The notes under the pieces were generated by a model, which had not been told where the DNA came from, did no database searches, and saw only the letters and a program-made list of their open reading frames with translations. Positions 1 to 12,529 of a DNA stretch of 64,000 nt are shown here, in pieces. The DNA comes from Diplosphaera chodatii (taxonomy: Eukaryota; Chlorophyta; Trebouxiophyceae; Prasiolales; Stichococcaceae). The stretch is taken from contig JAALGY010000041.1 in the NCBI GenBank assembly GCA_032358165.1, positions 1,674,001-1,738,000 of the forward strand. Reading direction: 5' to 3'. Position 1 is the stretch's first letter; every line of letters starts with the position of its first letter. The position numbers and the translations under genes were made by a program.

Positions 1-1
1 A

Positions 2-3000
2 TCGCTGAGCCTGCCGACAGTGGACCTGCCCACACTCACCCTGGACCTGCCGACGCTGCCCAGCATCGATGTGCCATCGCTGAGCCTGCCGACAGTGGAC
101 CTGCCCACACTCACCCTGGACCTGCCGACGCTGCCCAGCATCGATGTGCCATCGCTGAGCCTGCCGACAGTGGACCTGCCCACACTCACCCTGGACCTGC
201 CGACGCTGCCCAGCATCGATGTGCCATCGCTGAGCCTGCCGACAGTGGACCTGCCCACACTCACCCTGGACCTGCCGACGCTGCCCAGCATCGATGTGCC
301 ATCGCTGAGCCTGCCGACAGTGGACCTGCCCACGCTGACGCTGGACCTGCCCACACTCACCCTGGACCTGCCGACGCTGCCCAGCATCGATGTGCCATCG
401 CTGAGCCTGCCGACAGTGGACCTGCCCACACTCACCCTGGACTTGCCCACGCTGACGCTGGACCTGCCCACACTCACCCTGGACCTGCCGACGCTGCCCA
501 GCATCGATGTGCCATCGCTGAGCCTGCCGACAGTGGACCTGCCCACGCTGACGCTGGACCTGCCGACGCTGCCCAGCATCGATGTGCCATCGCTGAGCCT
601 GCCGACAGTGGACCTGCCCACGCTGTCGCTGGACCTGCCCACACTCACCCTGGACCTGCCGACGCTGCCCAGCATCGATGTGCCATCGCTGAGCCTGCCG
701 ACAGTGGACCTGCCCACGCTGACGCTGGACCTGCCCACACTCACCCTGGACCTGCCGACGCTGCCCAGCATCGATGTGCCATCGCTGAGCCTGCCGACAG
801 TGGACCTGCCCACGCTGACCCTGGACCTGCCGACGCTGCCCAGCATCGATGTGCCATCGCTGAGCCTGCCGACAGTGGACCTGCCCACGCTGACGCTGGA
901 CCTGCCCACACTCACCCTGGACCTGCCGACGCTGCCCAGCATCGATGTGCCATCGCTGAGCCTGCCGACAGTGGACCTGCCCACGCTGACGCTGGACCTG
1001 CCCACACTCACCCTGGACCTGCCGACGCTGCCCAGCATCGATGTGCCATCGCTGAGCCTGCCGACTGTGGACCTGCCCACGCTGACGCTGGACCTGCCCA
1101 CACTCACCTTGGACCCGCCGACGCTGCCCAGCATCGATGTGCCATCGCTGAGCCTGCCGACAGTGGACCTGCCCACGCTGACGCTGGACCTGCCCACACT
1201 CACCCTGGACCTGCCGACGCTGCCCAGCATCGATGTGCCATCGCTGAGCCTGCCGACGCTGGACCTGCCCACACTCACCCTGGACCTGCCGACGCTGCCC
1301 AGCATCGATGTGCCATCGCTGAGCCTGCCGACAGTGGACCTGCCCACACTCACCCTGGACCTGCCGACGCTGCCCAGCATCGATGTGCCATCGCTGAGCC
1401 TGCCGACAGTGGACCTGCCCACGCTGACGCTGGACCTGCCCACACTCACCCTGGACCTGCCGACGCTGCCCAGCATCGATGTGCCATCGCTGAGCCTGCC
1501 GACAGTGGACCTGCCCACACTCACCCTGGACTTGCCCACGCTGACGCTGGACCTGCCCACACTCACCCTGGACCTGCCGACGCTGCCCAGCATCGATGTG
1601 CCATCGCTGAGCCTGCCGACAGTGGACCTGCCCACGCTGACGCTGGACCTGCCGACGCTGCCCAGCATCGATGTGCCATCGCTGAGCCTGCCGACAGTGG
1701 ACCTGCCCACGCTGTCGCTGGACCTGCCCACACTCACCCTGGACCTGCCGACGCTGCCCAGCATCGATGTGCCATCGCTGAGCCTGCCGACAGTGGACCT
1801 GCCCACGCTGACGCTGGACCTGCCCACACTCACCCTGGACCTGCCGACGCTGCCCAGCATCGATGTGCCATCGCTGAGCCTGCCGACAGTGGACCTGCCC
1901 ACGCTGACCCTGGACCTGCCGACGCTGCCCAGCATCGATGTGCCATCGCTGAGCCTGCCGACAGTGGACCTGCCCACGCTGACGCTGGACCTGCCCACAC
2001 TCACCCTGGACCTGCCGACGCTGCCCAGCATCGATGTGCCATCGCTGAGCCTGCCGACAGTGGACCTGCCCACGCTCACCCTGGACCTGCCGACGCTGCC
2101 CAGCATTGATGTGCCATCGCTGAGCCTGCCGACGGTGGACCTGCCCACGCTCACCCTGGACCTGCCGACGCTGCCCAGCATCGATGTGCCATCGCTGAGC
2201 CTGCCGACAGTGGACCTGCCCACACTCACCCTGGACCTGCCGACGCTGCCCAGCATCGATGTGCCATCGCTGAGCCTGCCGACAGTGGACCTGCCCACAC
2301 TCACCCTGGACCTGCCCACGCTGACGCTGGACCTGCCCACACTCACCCTGGACCTGCCGACGCTGCCCAGCATCGATGTGCCATCGCTGAGCCTGCCGAC
2401 AGTGGACCTGCCCACACTCACCCTGGACCTGCCGACGCTGCCCAGCATCGATGTGCCATCGCTGAGCCTGCCGACAGTGGACCTGCCCACACTCACCCTG
2501 GACCTGCCGACGCTGCCCAGCATCGATGTGCCATCGCTGAGCCTGCCGACAGTGGACCTGCCCACGCTGACGCTGGACCTGCCCACACTCACCCTGGACC
2601 TGCCGACGCTGCCCAGCATCGATGTGCCATCGCTGAGCCTGCCGACAGTGGACCTGCCCACACTCACCCTGGACTTGCCCACGCTGACGCTGGACCTGCC
2701 CACACTCACCCTGGACCTGCCGACGCTGCCCAGCATCGATGTGCCATCGCTGAGCCTGCCGACAGTGGACCTGCCCACGCTGACGCTGGACCTGCCGACG
2801 CTGCCCAGCATTGATGTGCCATCGCTGAGCCTGCCGACAGTGGACCTGCCCACGCTCACCCTGGACCTGCCGACACTCACCCTGGACCTGCCGACGCTGC
2901 CCAGCATCGATGTGCCATCGCTGAGCCTGCCGACGCTGGACCTGCCCACACTAACCCTGGACCTGCCGACGCTGCCCAGCATCGATGTGCCATCGCTGAG

Positions 3001-6000
3001 CCTGCCGACAGTGGACCTGCCCACGCTGACGCTGGACCTGCCCACACTCACCCTGGACCTGCCGACGCTGCCCAGCATCGATGTGCCATCGCTGAGCCTG
3101 CCGACAGTGGACCTGCCCACGCTGACGCTGGACCTGCCCACGCTGCCCAGCATTGATGTGCCATCGCTGAGCCTGCCGACAGTGGACCTGCCCACGCTCA
3201 CCCTGGACCTGCCGACACTCACCCTGGACCTGCCGACGCTGCCCAGCATCGATGTGCCATCGCTGAGCCTGCCGACGCTGGACCTGCCCACACTCACCCT
3301 GGACCTGCCGACGCTGCCCAGCATCGATGTGCCATCGCTGAGCCTGCCGACAGTGGACCTGCCCACACTCACCCTGGACCTGCCGACGCTGCCCAGCATC
3401 GATGTGCCATCGCTGAGCCTGCCGACAGTGGACCTGCCCACGCTGACGCTGGACCTGCCCACACTCACCCTGGACCTGCCGACGCTGCCCAGCATCGATG
3501 TGCCATCGCTGAGCCTGCCGACAGTGGACCTGCCCACACTCACCCTGGACTTGCCCACGCTGACGCTGGACCTGCCCACACTCACCCTGGACCTGCCGAC
3601 GCTGCCCAGCATCGATGTGCCATCGCTGAGCCTGCCGACAGTGGACCTGCCCACGCTGACGCTGGACCTGCCGACGCTGCCCAGCATTGATGTGCCATCG
3701 CTGAGCCTGCCGACAGTGGACCTGCCCACGCTCACCCTGGACCTGCCGACGCTGCCCAGCATCGATGTGCCATCGCTGAGCCTGCCGACAGTGGACCTGC
3801 CCACGTTGACGCTGGATCTGCCGACGCTGCCCAGCATCGATGTGCCATCGCTGAGCCTGCCGACAGTGGACCTGCCCACGCTGACGCTGGACCTGCCCAC
3901 ACTCACCCTGGACCTGCCGACGCTGCCCAGCATCGATGTGCCATCGCTGAGCCTGCCGACAGTGGACCTGCCCACGCTGACCCTGGACCTGCCGACGCTG
4001 CCCAGCATCGATGTGCCATCGCTGAGCCTGCCGACAGTGGACCTGCCCACGCTGACGCTGGACCTGCCCACACTCACCCTGGACCTGCCGACGCTGCCCA
4101 GCATCGATGTGCCATCGCTGAGCCTGCCGACAGTGGACCTGCCCACACTCACCCTGGACTTGCCCACGCTGACGCTGGACCTGCCCACACTCACCCTGGA
4201 CCTGCCGACGCTGCCCAGCATCGATGTGCCATCGCTGAGCCTGCCGACAGTGGACCTGCCCACACTCACCCTGGACCTGCCGACGCTGCCCAGCATCGAT
4301 GTGCCATCGCTGAGCCTGCCGACAGTGGACCTGCCCACGCTGACGCTGGACCTGCCCACACTCACCCTGGACCTGCCGACGCTGCCCAGCATCGATGTGC
4401 CATCGCTGAGCCTGCCGACTGTGGACCTGCCCACGCTGACGCTGGACCTGCCCACACTCACCTTGGACCCGCCGACGCTGCCCAGCATCGATGTGCCATC
4501 GCTGAGCCTGCCGACAGTGGACCTGCCCACGCTGACGCTGGACCTGCCCACACTCACCCTGGACCTGCCGACGCTGCCCAGCATCGATGTGCCATCGCTG
4601 AGCCTGCCGACAGTGGACCTGCCCACACTCACCCTGGACTTGCCCACGCTGACGCTGGACCTGCCCACACTCACCCTGGACCTGCCGACGCTGCCCAGCA
4701 TCGATGTGCCATCGCTGAGCCTGCCGACAGTGGACCTGCCCACACTCACCCTGGACCTGCCGACGCTGCCCAGCATCGATGTGCCATCGCTGAGCCTGCC
4801 GACAGTGGACCTGCCCACACTCACCCTGGACCTGCCGACGCTGCCCAGCATCGATGTGCCATCGCTGAGCCTGCCGACAGTGGACCTGCCCACGCTGACG
4901 CTGGACCTGCCCACACTCACCCTGGACCTGCCGACGCTGCCCAGCATCGATGTGCCATCGCTGAGCCTGCCGACAGTGGACCTGCCCACACTCACCCTGG
5001 ACTTGCCCACGCTGACGCTGGACCTGCCCACACTCACCCTGGACCTGCCGACGCTGCCCAGCATCAATGTGCCATCGCTGAGCCTGCCGACTGTGGACCT
5101 GCCCACGCTGACGCTGGACCTGCCCACACTCACCTTGGACCTGCCGACGCTGCCCAGCATCGATGTGCCATCGCTGAGCCTGCCGACAGTGGACCTGCCC
5201 ACACTCACCCTGGACCTGCCAACGCTGCCCAGCATCGATGTGCCATCGCTGAGCTTGCCGACAGTGGACCTGCCCACTCTCACCCTGGACCTGCCGACGC
5301 TGCCCAGCATCGATGTGCCATCGCTGAGCCTGCCGACAGTGGACCTGCCCACGCTGACGCTGGACCTGCCAACGCTGACGCTGGACCTGCCGACGCTGCC
5401 CAGCATCGATGTGCCATCGCTGAGCCTGCCGACAGTGGACCTGCCCACGCTGACCCTGGACCTGCCGACGCTGCCCAGCATCGATGTGCCATCGCTGAGC
5501 CTGCCGACTGTGGACCTGCCCACGCTGACGCTGGACCTGCCCACACTCACCTTGGACCTGCCGACGCTGCCCAGCATCGATGTGCCATCGCTGAGCCTGC
5601 CGACAGTGGACCTGCCCACACTCACCCTGGACCTGCCAACGCTGCCCAGCATCGATGTGCCATCGCTGAGCTTGCCGACAGTGGACCTGCCCACTCTCAC
5701 CCTGGACCTGCCGACGCTGCCCAGCATCGATGTGCCATCGCTGAGCCTGCCGACAGTGGACCTGCCCACGCTGACGCTGGACCTGCCCACACTCACCCTG
5801 GACCTGCCGACGCTGCCCAGCATCGATGTGCCATCGCTGAGCCTGCCGACAGTGGACCTGCCCACACTCACCCTGGACCTGCCGACGTTGCCTAGCATCG
5901 ATGTGCCATCGCTGAGCCTGCCGACAGTGGACCTGCCCACGCTGACGCTGGACCTGCCCACACTCACCCTGGACCTGCCGACGCTGCCCAGCATCGATGT

Positions 6001-7390
6001 GCCATCGCTGAGCCTGCCGACAGTGGACCTGCCCACTCTCACCCTGGACCTGCCGACGTTGCCTAGCATCGATGTGCCATCGCTGAGCCTGCCGACGGTG
6101 GACCTGCCCACGCTGACGCTGGACCTGCCCACACTCACCCTGGACCTGCCGACGCTGCCCAGCATCGATGTGCCATCGCTGAGCCTGCCGACAGTGGACC
6201 TGCCCACGCTGACGCTGGACCTGCCCACACTCACCCTGGACCTGCCGACGCTGCCCAGCATCGATGTGCCATCGCTGAGCCTGCCGACAGTGGACCTGCC
6301 CACACTCACCCTGGACCTGCCGACGCTGCCCAGCATCGATGTGCCATCGCTGAGCCTGCCGACAGTGGACCTGCCCACGCTGACGCTGGACCTGCCCACA
6401 CTCACCCTGGACCTGCCGACGCTGCCCAGCATCGATGTGCCATCGCTGAGCCTGCCGACAGTGGACCTGCCCACACTCACCCTGGACTTGCCCACGCTGA
6501 CGCTGGACCTGCCCACACTCACCCTGGACGTGCCGACGCTGCCCAGCATCGATGTGCCATCGCTGAGCCTGCCGACAGTGGACCTGCCCACTCTCACCCT
6601 GGACCTGCCGACGCTGCCCAGCATCGATGTGCCATCGCTGAGCCTGCCGACAGTGGACCTGCCCACTCTCACCCTGGACCTGCCGACGCTGCCCAGCATC
6701 GATGTGCCATCGCTGAGCCTGCCGACAGTGGACCTGCCCACGCTGACCCTGGACCTGCCGACGCTGCCCAGCATCGATGTGCCATCGCTGAGCCTGCCGA
6801 CAGTGGACCTGCCCACTCTCACCCTGGACCTGCCGACGCTGCCCAGCATCGATGTGCCATCGCTGAGCCTGCCGACAGTGGACCTGCCCACGCTGACGCT
6901 GGACCTGCCAACGCTGACGCTGGACCTGCCGACGCTGCCCAGCATCGATGTGCCATCGCTGAGCCTGCCGACAGTGGACCTGCCCACGCTGACCCTGGAC
7001 CTGCCGACGCTGCCCAGCATCGATGTGCCATCGCTGAGCCTGCCGACAGTGGACCTGCCCACGCTGACGCTGGACCTGCCCACACTCACCCTGGACCTGC
7101 CGACGCTGCCCAGCATTGATGTGCCATCGCTGAGCCTGCCGACGCTGGACCTGCCCACACTCACCCTGGACCTGCCGACGCTGCCCAGCATTGATGTGCC
7201 ATCGCTGAGCCTGCCGACAGTGGACCTGCCCACACTCACCCTGGACCTGCCCACGCTGACGCTGGACCTGCCGACGCTGCCCAGCATCGATGTGCCATCG
7301 CTGAGCCTGCCGACAGTGGACCTGCCCACACTCACCCTGGACCTGCCGACGCTGCCCAGCATCGATGTGCCATCGCTGAGCCTGCCGACA
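2..7390 (+). repeat. Coding tandem array, units of 75, 96 and 117 bases
   Basis: The unit is a 75-base core, lengthened by one or two 21-base LPTLTLD modules to 96 or 117 bases. All units keep the frame. By length there are on the order of 80 units, nearly identical in DNA. Rare variants (ctgtcgctgg, ttggacccgcc, gagcttgccg, cagcattgat) mark individual copies and show that blocks of several units were copied together. Confidence 0.95.
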
Positions 7391-10300
7391 GTGGACCTGC
7401 CCACGCTGACGCTACCATCAACCCCCACACTGACGCTGCCATCCTTTACTCTGCCGACAGCAACGTTGCCGCAGTTCACTCTGCCCACGCTGACGCTGCC
7501 ATCTTTCACCCTGCCGACCTTCAGCTTCAGCCTGCCATCCTTCACCCTGCCGACATCGACGCTGCCGCAGTTCACCCTGCCCACACTGACGCTGCCGTCA
7601 ACCCCCACGCTTACGCTACCATCAACCCCCACACTGACGCTGCCATCCTTTACTCTGCCGACAGCAACGTTGCCGCAGTTCACTCTGCCCACGCTGACGC
7701 TGCCATCCTTCACCCTGCCGACCTTCAGCTTCAGCCTGCCATCCTTCACCCTGCCGACATCGACGCTGCCGCAGTTCACCCTGCCCACACTGACGCTGCC
7801 GTCAACCCCCACGCTGACGCTGCCATCCTTTACTCTGCCGACAGTAACACTGCCGCAGTTCACTCTGCCCACGCTGACGCTGCCGTCAACCCCCACGCTG
7901 ACGCTACCTTCAAGCCCCACACTGACGCTGCCATCCTTTACTCTGCCGAAAGCAACGCTGCCGCAGTTCACTCTGCCCACGCTGACACTGCCATCTTTCA
8001 CCCTGCCGACCTTCAGCTTCAGCCTGCCATCCTTCACCCTGCCGACAGCGACGCTGCCGCAGTTCACGCTGCCCACACTGACGCTACCGTCAACCCCCAC
8101 GCTGACGCTGCCATCCTTTACTCTGCCGACAGCAACACTGCCGCAGTTCACTCTGCCCACGCTGACGCTGCCGTCCTTCACCCTGCCCACAGCAACGCTG
8201 CCGCAGTTCACTCTGCCCACGCTGACGCTGCCGTCCTTCACCCTGCCCACAGCAACGCTGCCGCAGTTCACCCTGCCGACAGCGACGCTGCCGCAGTTCA
8301 CCCTGCCCACCATCAATCAGCCAACACCATCACCCTCCCTTCCAGGGTTCACCCTGCCAACAGCCTCCCTGCCAGCATTCACCCTGCCCACAGCGACACT
8401 GCCACAGCTCACGCTGCCCACAACAACGCTGCCACAGCTGACCCTGCCGACCATCAACCAGCCCACGCCAACACCGTCCCCCACCCTGCCAGGGTTCTCC
8501 CTGCCGACAGCCTCCTTGCCGGCATTCACCCTGCCAACAGCCTCCCTGCCAGCATTCACCCTGCCCACAGCGACACTGCCACAGCTCACGCTGCCCACAA
8601 CAACGCTGCCACAGCTCACGCTGCCCACCATCAACCAGCCCACGCCATCACCATCCCCCACCCTGCCGACAGCCTCCTTGCCGGCACTCACCCTGCCCAC
8701 GGCGACACTGCCGCAACTCACGCTGCCCACCATCAACCAGCCCACGCCATCACCATCCCCCACCCTTCCAGGGTTCACCCTGCCGACAGCCTCCCTGCCG
8801 GCATTCACCCTGCCCACAGCAACACTGCCAGGGTTTACCCTGCCAACAAGCACCCTGCCGCAGCTCACGCTGCCGACCATCAACCAGCCCACACCATCAC
8901 CATCCCCCACCCTGCCGACAGTCTCCTTGCCGGCATTCACCCTGCCCACAGTGACACTGCCACAGCTCACGCTGCCCACCATCAACCAGCCCACGCCATC
9001 AACATCCCTTCCAGGGTTCACCCTGCCAACAGCCTCCCTGCCAGCATTCACCCTGCCCACAACAACGCTGCCACAGCTGACCCTGCCAACCAGCACCCTG
9101 CCACAACTCACGCTGCCCACCATCAACCAGCCCACGCCAACACCGTCCCCCACCCTTCCAGGGTTCACCCTGCCGACAGCCTCCCTGCCGGCATTCACCC
9201 TGCCCACAGCAACACTGCCAGGGTTTACCCTGCCAACAAGCACCCCGCCGCAGCTCACGCTGCCGACCATCAACCAGCCCACACCATCACCATCCCCCAC
9301 CCTGCCAGGGTTCACCCTGCCGACAGCCTCCCTGCCGGCATTCACCCTGCCCACAGCGACACTGCCACAGCTGACGCTGCCAACCAGCACCCTGCCGCAG
9401 CTCACGCTGCCCACCATCAACCAGCCAACACCATCACCCTCCCTTCCAGGGTTCACCCTGCCAACAGCCTCCCTGCCAGCATTCACCCTGCCCACAGCGA
9501 CACTGCCACAGCTCACGCTGCCCACAACAACGCCGCCACAGCTGACCCTGCCAACCAGCACCCTGCCACAACTCACGCTGCCCACCATCAACCAGCCCAC
9601 GCCAACACCGTCCCCCACCCTGCCAGGGTTCACCCTGCCGACATCCTCCCTGCCGGCATTCACCCTGCCCACAGCGACACTGCCACAGCTGACGCTGCCA
9701 ACCAGCACCCTGCCGCAGCTCACGCTGCCGACCATCAACCAGCCCACGCCAACACCGTCCCCCACCCTGCCAGGGTTCACCCTGCCGACAGCCTCCCTGC
9801 CGGCATTCACCCTGCCCACAGCGACACTGCCACAGCTGACGCTGCCAACCAGCACCCTGCCACAGCTCACGCTGCCCACCATCAACCAGCCCACGCCAAC
9901 ACCGTCCCCCACCCTTCCAGGGTTCACCCTGCCGACAGCCTCCCTGCCGGCATTCACCCTGCCCATAGCAACACTGCCAGCGCTGACGCTGCCAACCAGC
10001 ACCCTGCCGCAGCTCACGCTGCCGACCATCAACCAACCCACGCCAACACCGTCCCCCACCCTGCCAGGGTTCACCCTGCCGACAGCCTCCCTGCCGGCAT
10101 TCACCCTGCCCACAGCGACACTGCCACAGCTCACGCTGCCCACAACAACGCTGCCACAGCTGACCCTGCCAACCAGCACCCTGCCGCAACTCACGCTGCC
10201 CACCATCAACCAGCCCACGCCAACACCGTCCCCCACCCTGCCAGGGTTCACCCTGCCGACAGCCTCCCTGCCGGCATTCACCCTGCCCACGGCAACACTG

Positions 10301-11330
10301 CCACAGCTGACCCTGCCAACCAGCACCCTGCCACAACTCACGCTGCCCACCATCAACCAGCCCACGCCAATACCGTCCCCCACCCTGCCGACAGCCTCCC
10401 TGCCGGCATTCACCCTGCCCACAGCAACACTGCCACAGCTCACGCTGCCAACAAGCACCCTGCCTTCGCTGACGCTGCCCACGCTGCCAGCCCTGACGCT
10501 GCCAACGGGCACACTGCCCAGCACCACACTGCAGCAGCCGACGCTGCCTGCCACCACACTTCCATCCGGCACCCTGCCGTCAGGCGAAGGCTTCACGCTC
10601 GTAACCCTCACCCTGGTGGTGCCAATATCATCGCTGCCACTGCTGACGCTGCCGTCCCTGTCCCTGCCGACGCTGTCCTCAGCGCCTGCCAGCGCCACGC
10701 TGACGGCCAGCGCCACGCTAACTGCCAGCGCCACGCTTACAGCCAGCGCCACGCTGCCGCCGCTCGCGCCGACACCATCGCTTGGCAATACTCGCATGAC
10801 GCCGACTGCTGCGCCCTCTGTGGCATCCAACCTGCTGACTCAGCAGGTGCGAACATTGACGCCCGCTTGACAGCTGTACATGCACTCTACCAATGCCTAC
10901 AGCAATGGCTTGCGCCACATCCTGTTTGGTACATCATCCTGATCTTTGAATTCTGTCATGCTTGCAGGCACCGACGCCAGCACAGTCAAGCAGCCCTGCG
11001 AAGCAGACAGACAGCAGCAGCAGCAGCAGTAGCAGCAGTAGCAGCAGCAGCAGCCCGCCGGCGAGCGGGCCAGGCACTGCAGGCAGCGCTGCGCGGCCGC
11101 CGGCGGGCGGACTGTTCAGCGGCGGCATCTTTGGCTTCGGCCGTGCGCCGCCGCCCCCCGCCCCGCCCCCCCGGGAACCAACGAACGGTGCCGCAGGTGC
11201 AGAGCCTATCTCAGCCCGGCTCACCGCACTGGTGGCATATGACATGGCGCACCATCCCCTCAACGCCTTGGCTGTACCCACTGCTCTGCTCTGTTGCAAG
11301 TGTTGTTGTCTTCCATTGGATTTGTACTGA
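2..11330 (+). CDS. Giant Leu/Pro/Thr-rich repeat protein (5' partial)
   Basis: An open frame with no stop runs from the left edge to 10870, so the true start lies outside the window. Three repeat zones follow each other. Zone I (to about 7390) uses a 7-residue module LPTLTLD in one to three copies, followed by an 18-residue block that starts LPTLPSIDV and ends LPTVD. Zone II (about 7400-8310) uses TLPSFTLP and LPQFTLPT phrases. Zone III (about 8310-10470) uses LPTINQPTP, SPTLPGFTLP and LPAFTLPT phrases. A phase-0 GT at 10847 and AG at 10967 join this frame to a second exon (10968-11330) with a serine run and a Pro/Gly-rich tail; without splicing the frame stops at 10868-10870. Spaced hydrophobics and dense Ser/Thr-Pro suggest a fibrous or cell-surface, possibly O-glycosylated protein, but that is inference. 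No known domain is recognised and function is unknown. Confidence 0.75.
7400..10480 (+). repeat. Second and third coding repeat zones of the giant protein
   Basis: From about 7400 the array changes to units built on TLPSFTLPT, LPQFTLPT and FSFSLPSF. From about 8310 it changes to longer units, each carrying LPTINQPTP followed by a Pro/Ser stretch and LPGFTLPTASLPAFTLPT. Units are less uniform than in the first zone, with modules gained and lost, but the frame is always kept. Confidence 0.9.
11009..11056 (+). repeat. AGC-rich microsatellite encoding a serine run
   Basis: Repeated agc/agt triplets encode an uninterrupted serine tract in the last exon of the giant repeat gene, directly before the Pro/Gly-rich tail. 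Confidence 0.8.
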
Positions 11331-12529
11331 TTGCCTCCTGGTTTGCTGCAAACAGCAGGCACCCAGCTGACAGGAGAGGAGCTGTCGACAATCAATGTGA
11401 TATCGCCGTTGCCTGGGCGTACCCGGCGCCTGTTGTCTTGGCGATAGGCGTCCAACCTCAGACAACATCGGTGCCCAAGCGGGTGAGCGCTGTCTGCTCT
11501 CCACCTCCCAGATGGCGTGCAGCAGTAGATGCATCAGCGGTGTGCAAGTTCAACTGAATGGTATTACGCCACACTATGTTGAGGCCACACTTGCCCTTGC
11601 AGGCTCACCCCTCGCACAGCTCCAAGCAGCATTCTGCCGCCACAAAAGCGGAGTGCAGCAAGATGAGGACGAAGACGATAACAAAGACAAGGCAATTTGC
11701 AACAATGCTGTATTTGGGGGTCCATCGACATCTGGCCAGCTTGGCGGGATACACATCGCTAAGCCACAGCTTCTGCTTTGGGGCAGCTAGATGAACAGAT
11801 ATATATGGTGGATGCCGCCATCACATGTTTTGGGGTGCCACTTTTCGCTGCTCGTTGCCAACACAGCAACAACGTGCTGCTTTGTAGAACATCCAGTGGA
11901 TAGCTGCAGTTTTAGCAGCCGCTTTTCTCATGTTTGTTTGGCGAGCCATTCCAGTTTGCGCAGCCAACTTCTTGCCACATTCTGTGGCCCGCAGCAGACT
12001 GATTTGCTCGCTCAGAGTTGTATGCGGGATGCGAGAGGATACTTGCGACATTCCAGGCCTTCTGTCAATCATTCCAATTAGGCAGCGTTATTGGGAGGTC
12101 TCTCCACAGCAGTTGCTAGCATGCGCCCTGTGTGTGGCAGGTTGAATGAGAGCGCTGCTGCGGGACAGACCGCATCGCACTTGAAGTTGTAGGCGTGTGT
12201 GACTTTGTGTTTCGATTCCTACTGCACCCATGCACCTGATGGATGGTGCTTCAGTCGCTTGCTTTGATTTTGCGCTTGATACTCAACAATCGTGTTGTCC
12301 AACCCAGTAAACTGCTAGCCAATCTGTCCACCACAGACGACCACACCAAGTGCCTGCCACACCCAACCATCGAATCGTTCATGACACTCCATGACAGCAC
12401 GCATAGCCACGCATGCAGCATCTGAGAAGTGCCACACAAGTGACAGAAACATCCTGCATTCCCACCCACTGCTGAGCAGTTGCAATGCAGAGTCCATGCC
12501 GTCGTCAGACTTGTCATGCTGCCTTCCAT
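11331..12529. other. Intergenic stretch between convergent genes
   Basis: About 1.2 kb between the 3' ends of the repeat-protein gene and UMP synthase. Only short open frames without recognisable similarity are present. It should contain both 3' UTRs. I see no gene, RNA or mobile element. Confidence 0.5.

Noticed and set aside
1..7390. CRISPR or satellite DNA interpretation of the left array
   Set aside because: There are no spacers; the units are coding, in frame, vary by multiples of 21 bases, and continue into other coding repeats.
8317..10830. 837-residue open frame on the minus strand, and similar 88- and 300-residue frames
   Set aside because: It is the antisense shadow of the in-frame repeat array. 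Stop-free repeats read backwards stay open, and the translation only mirrors the repeat.
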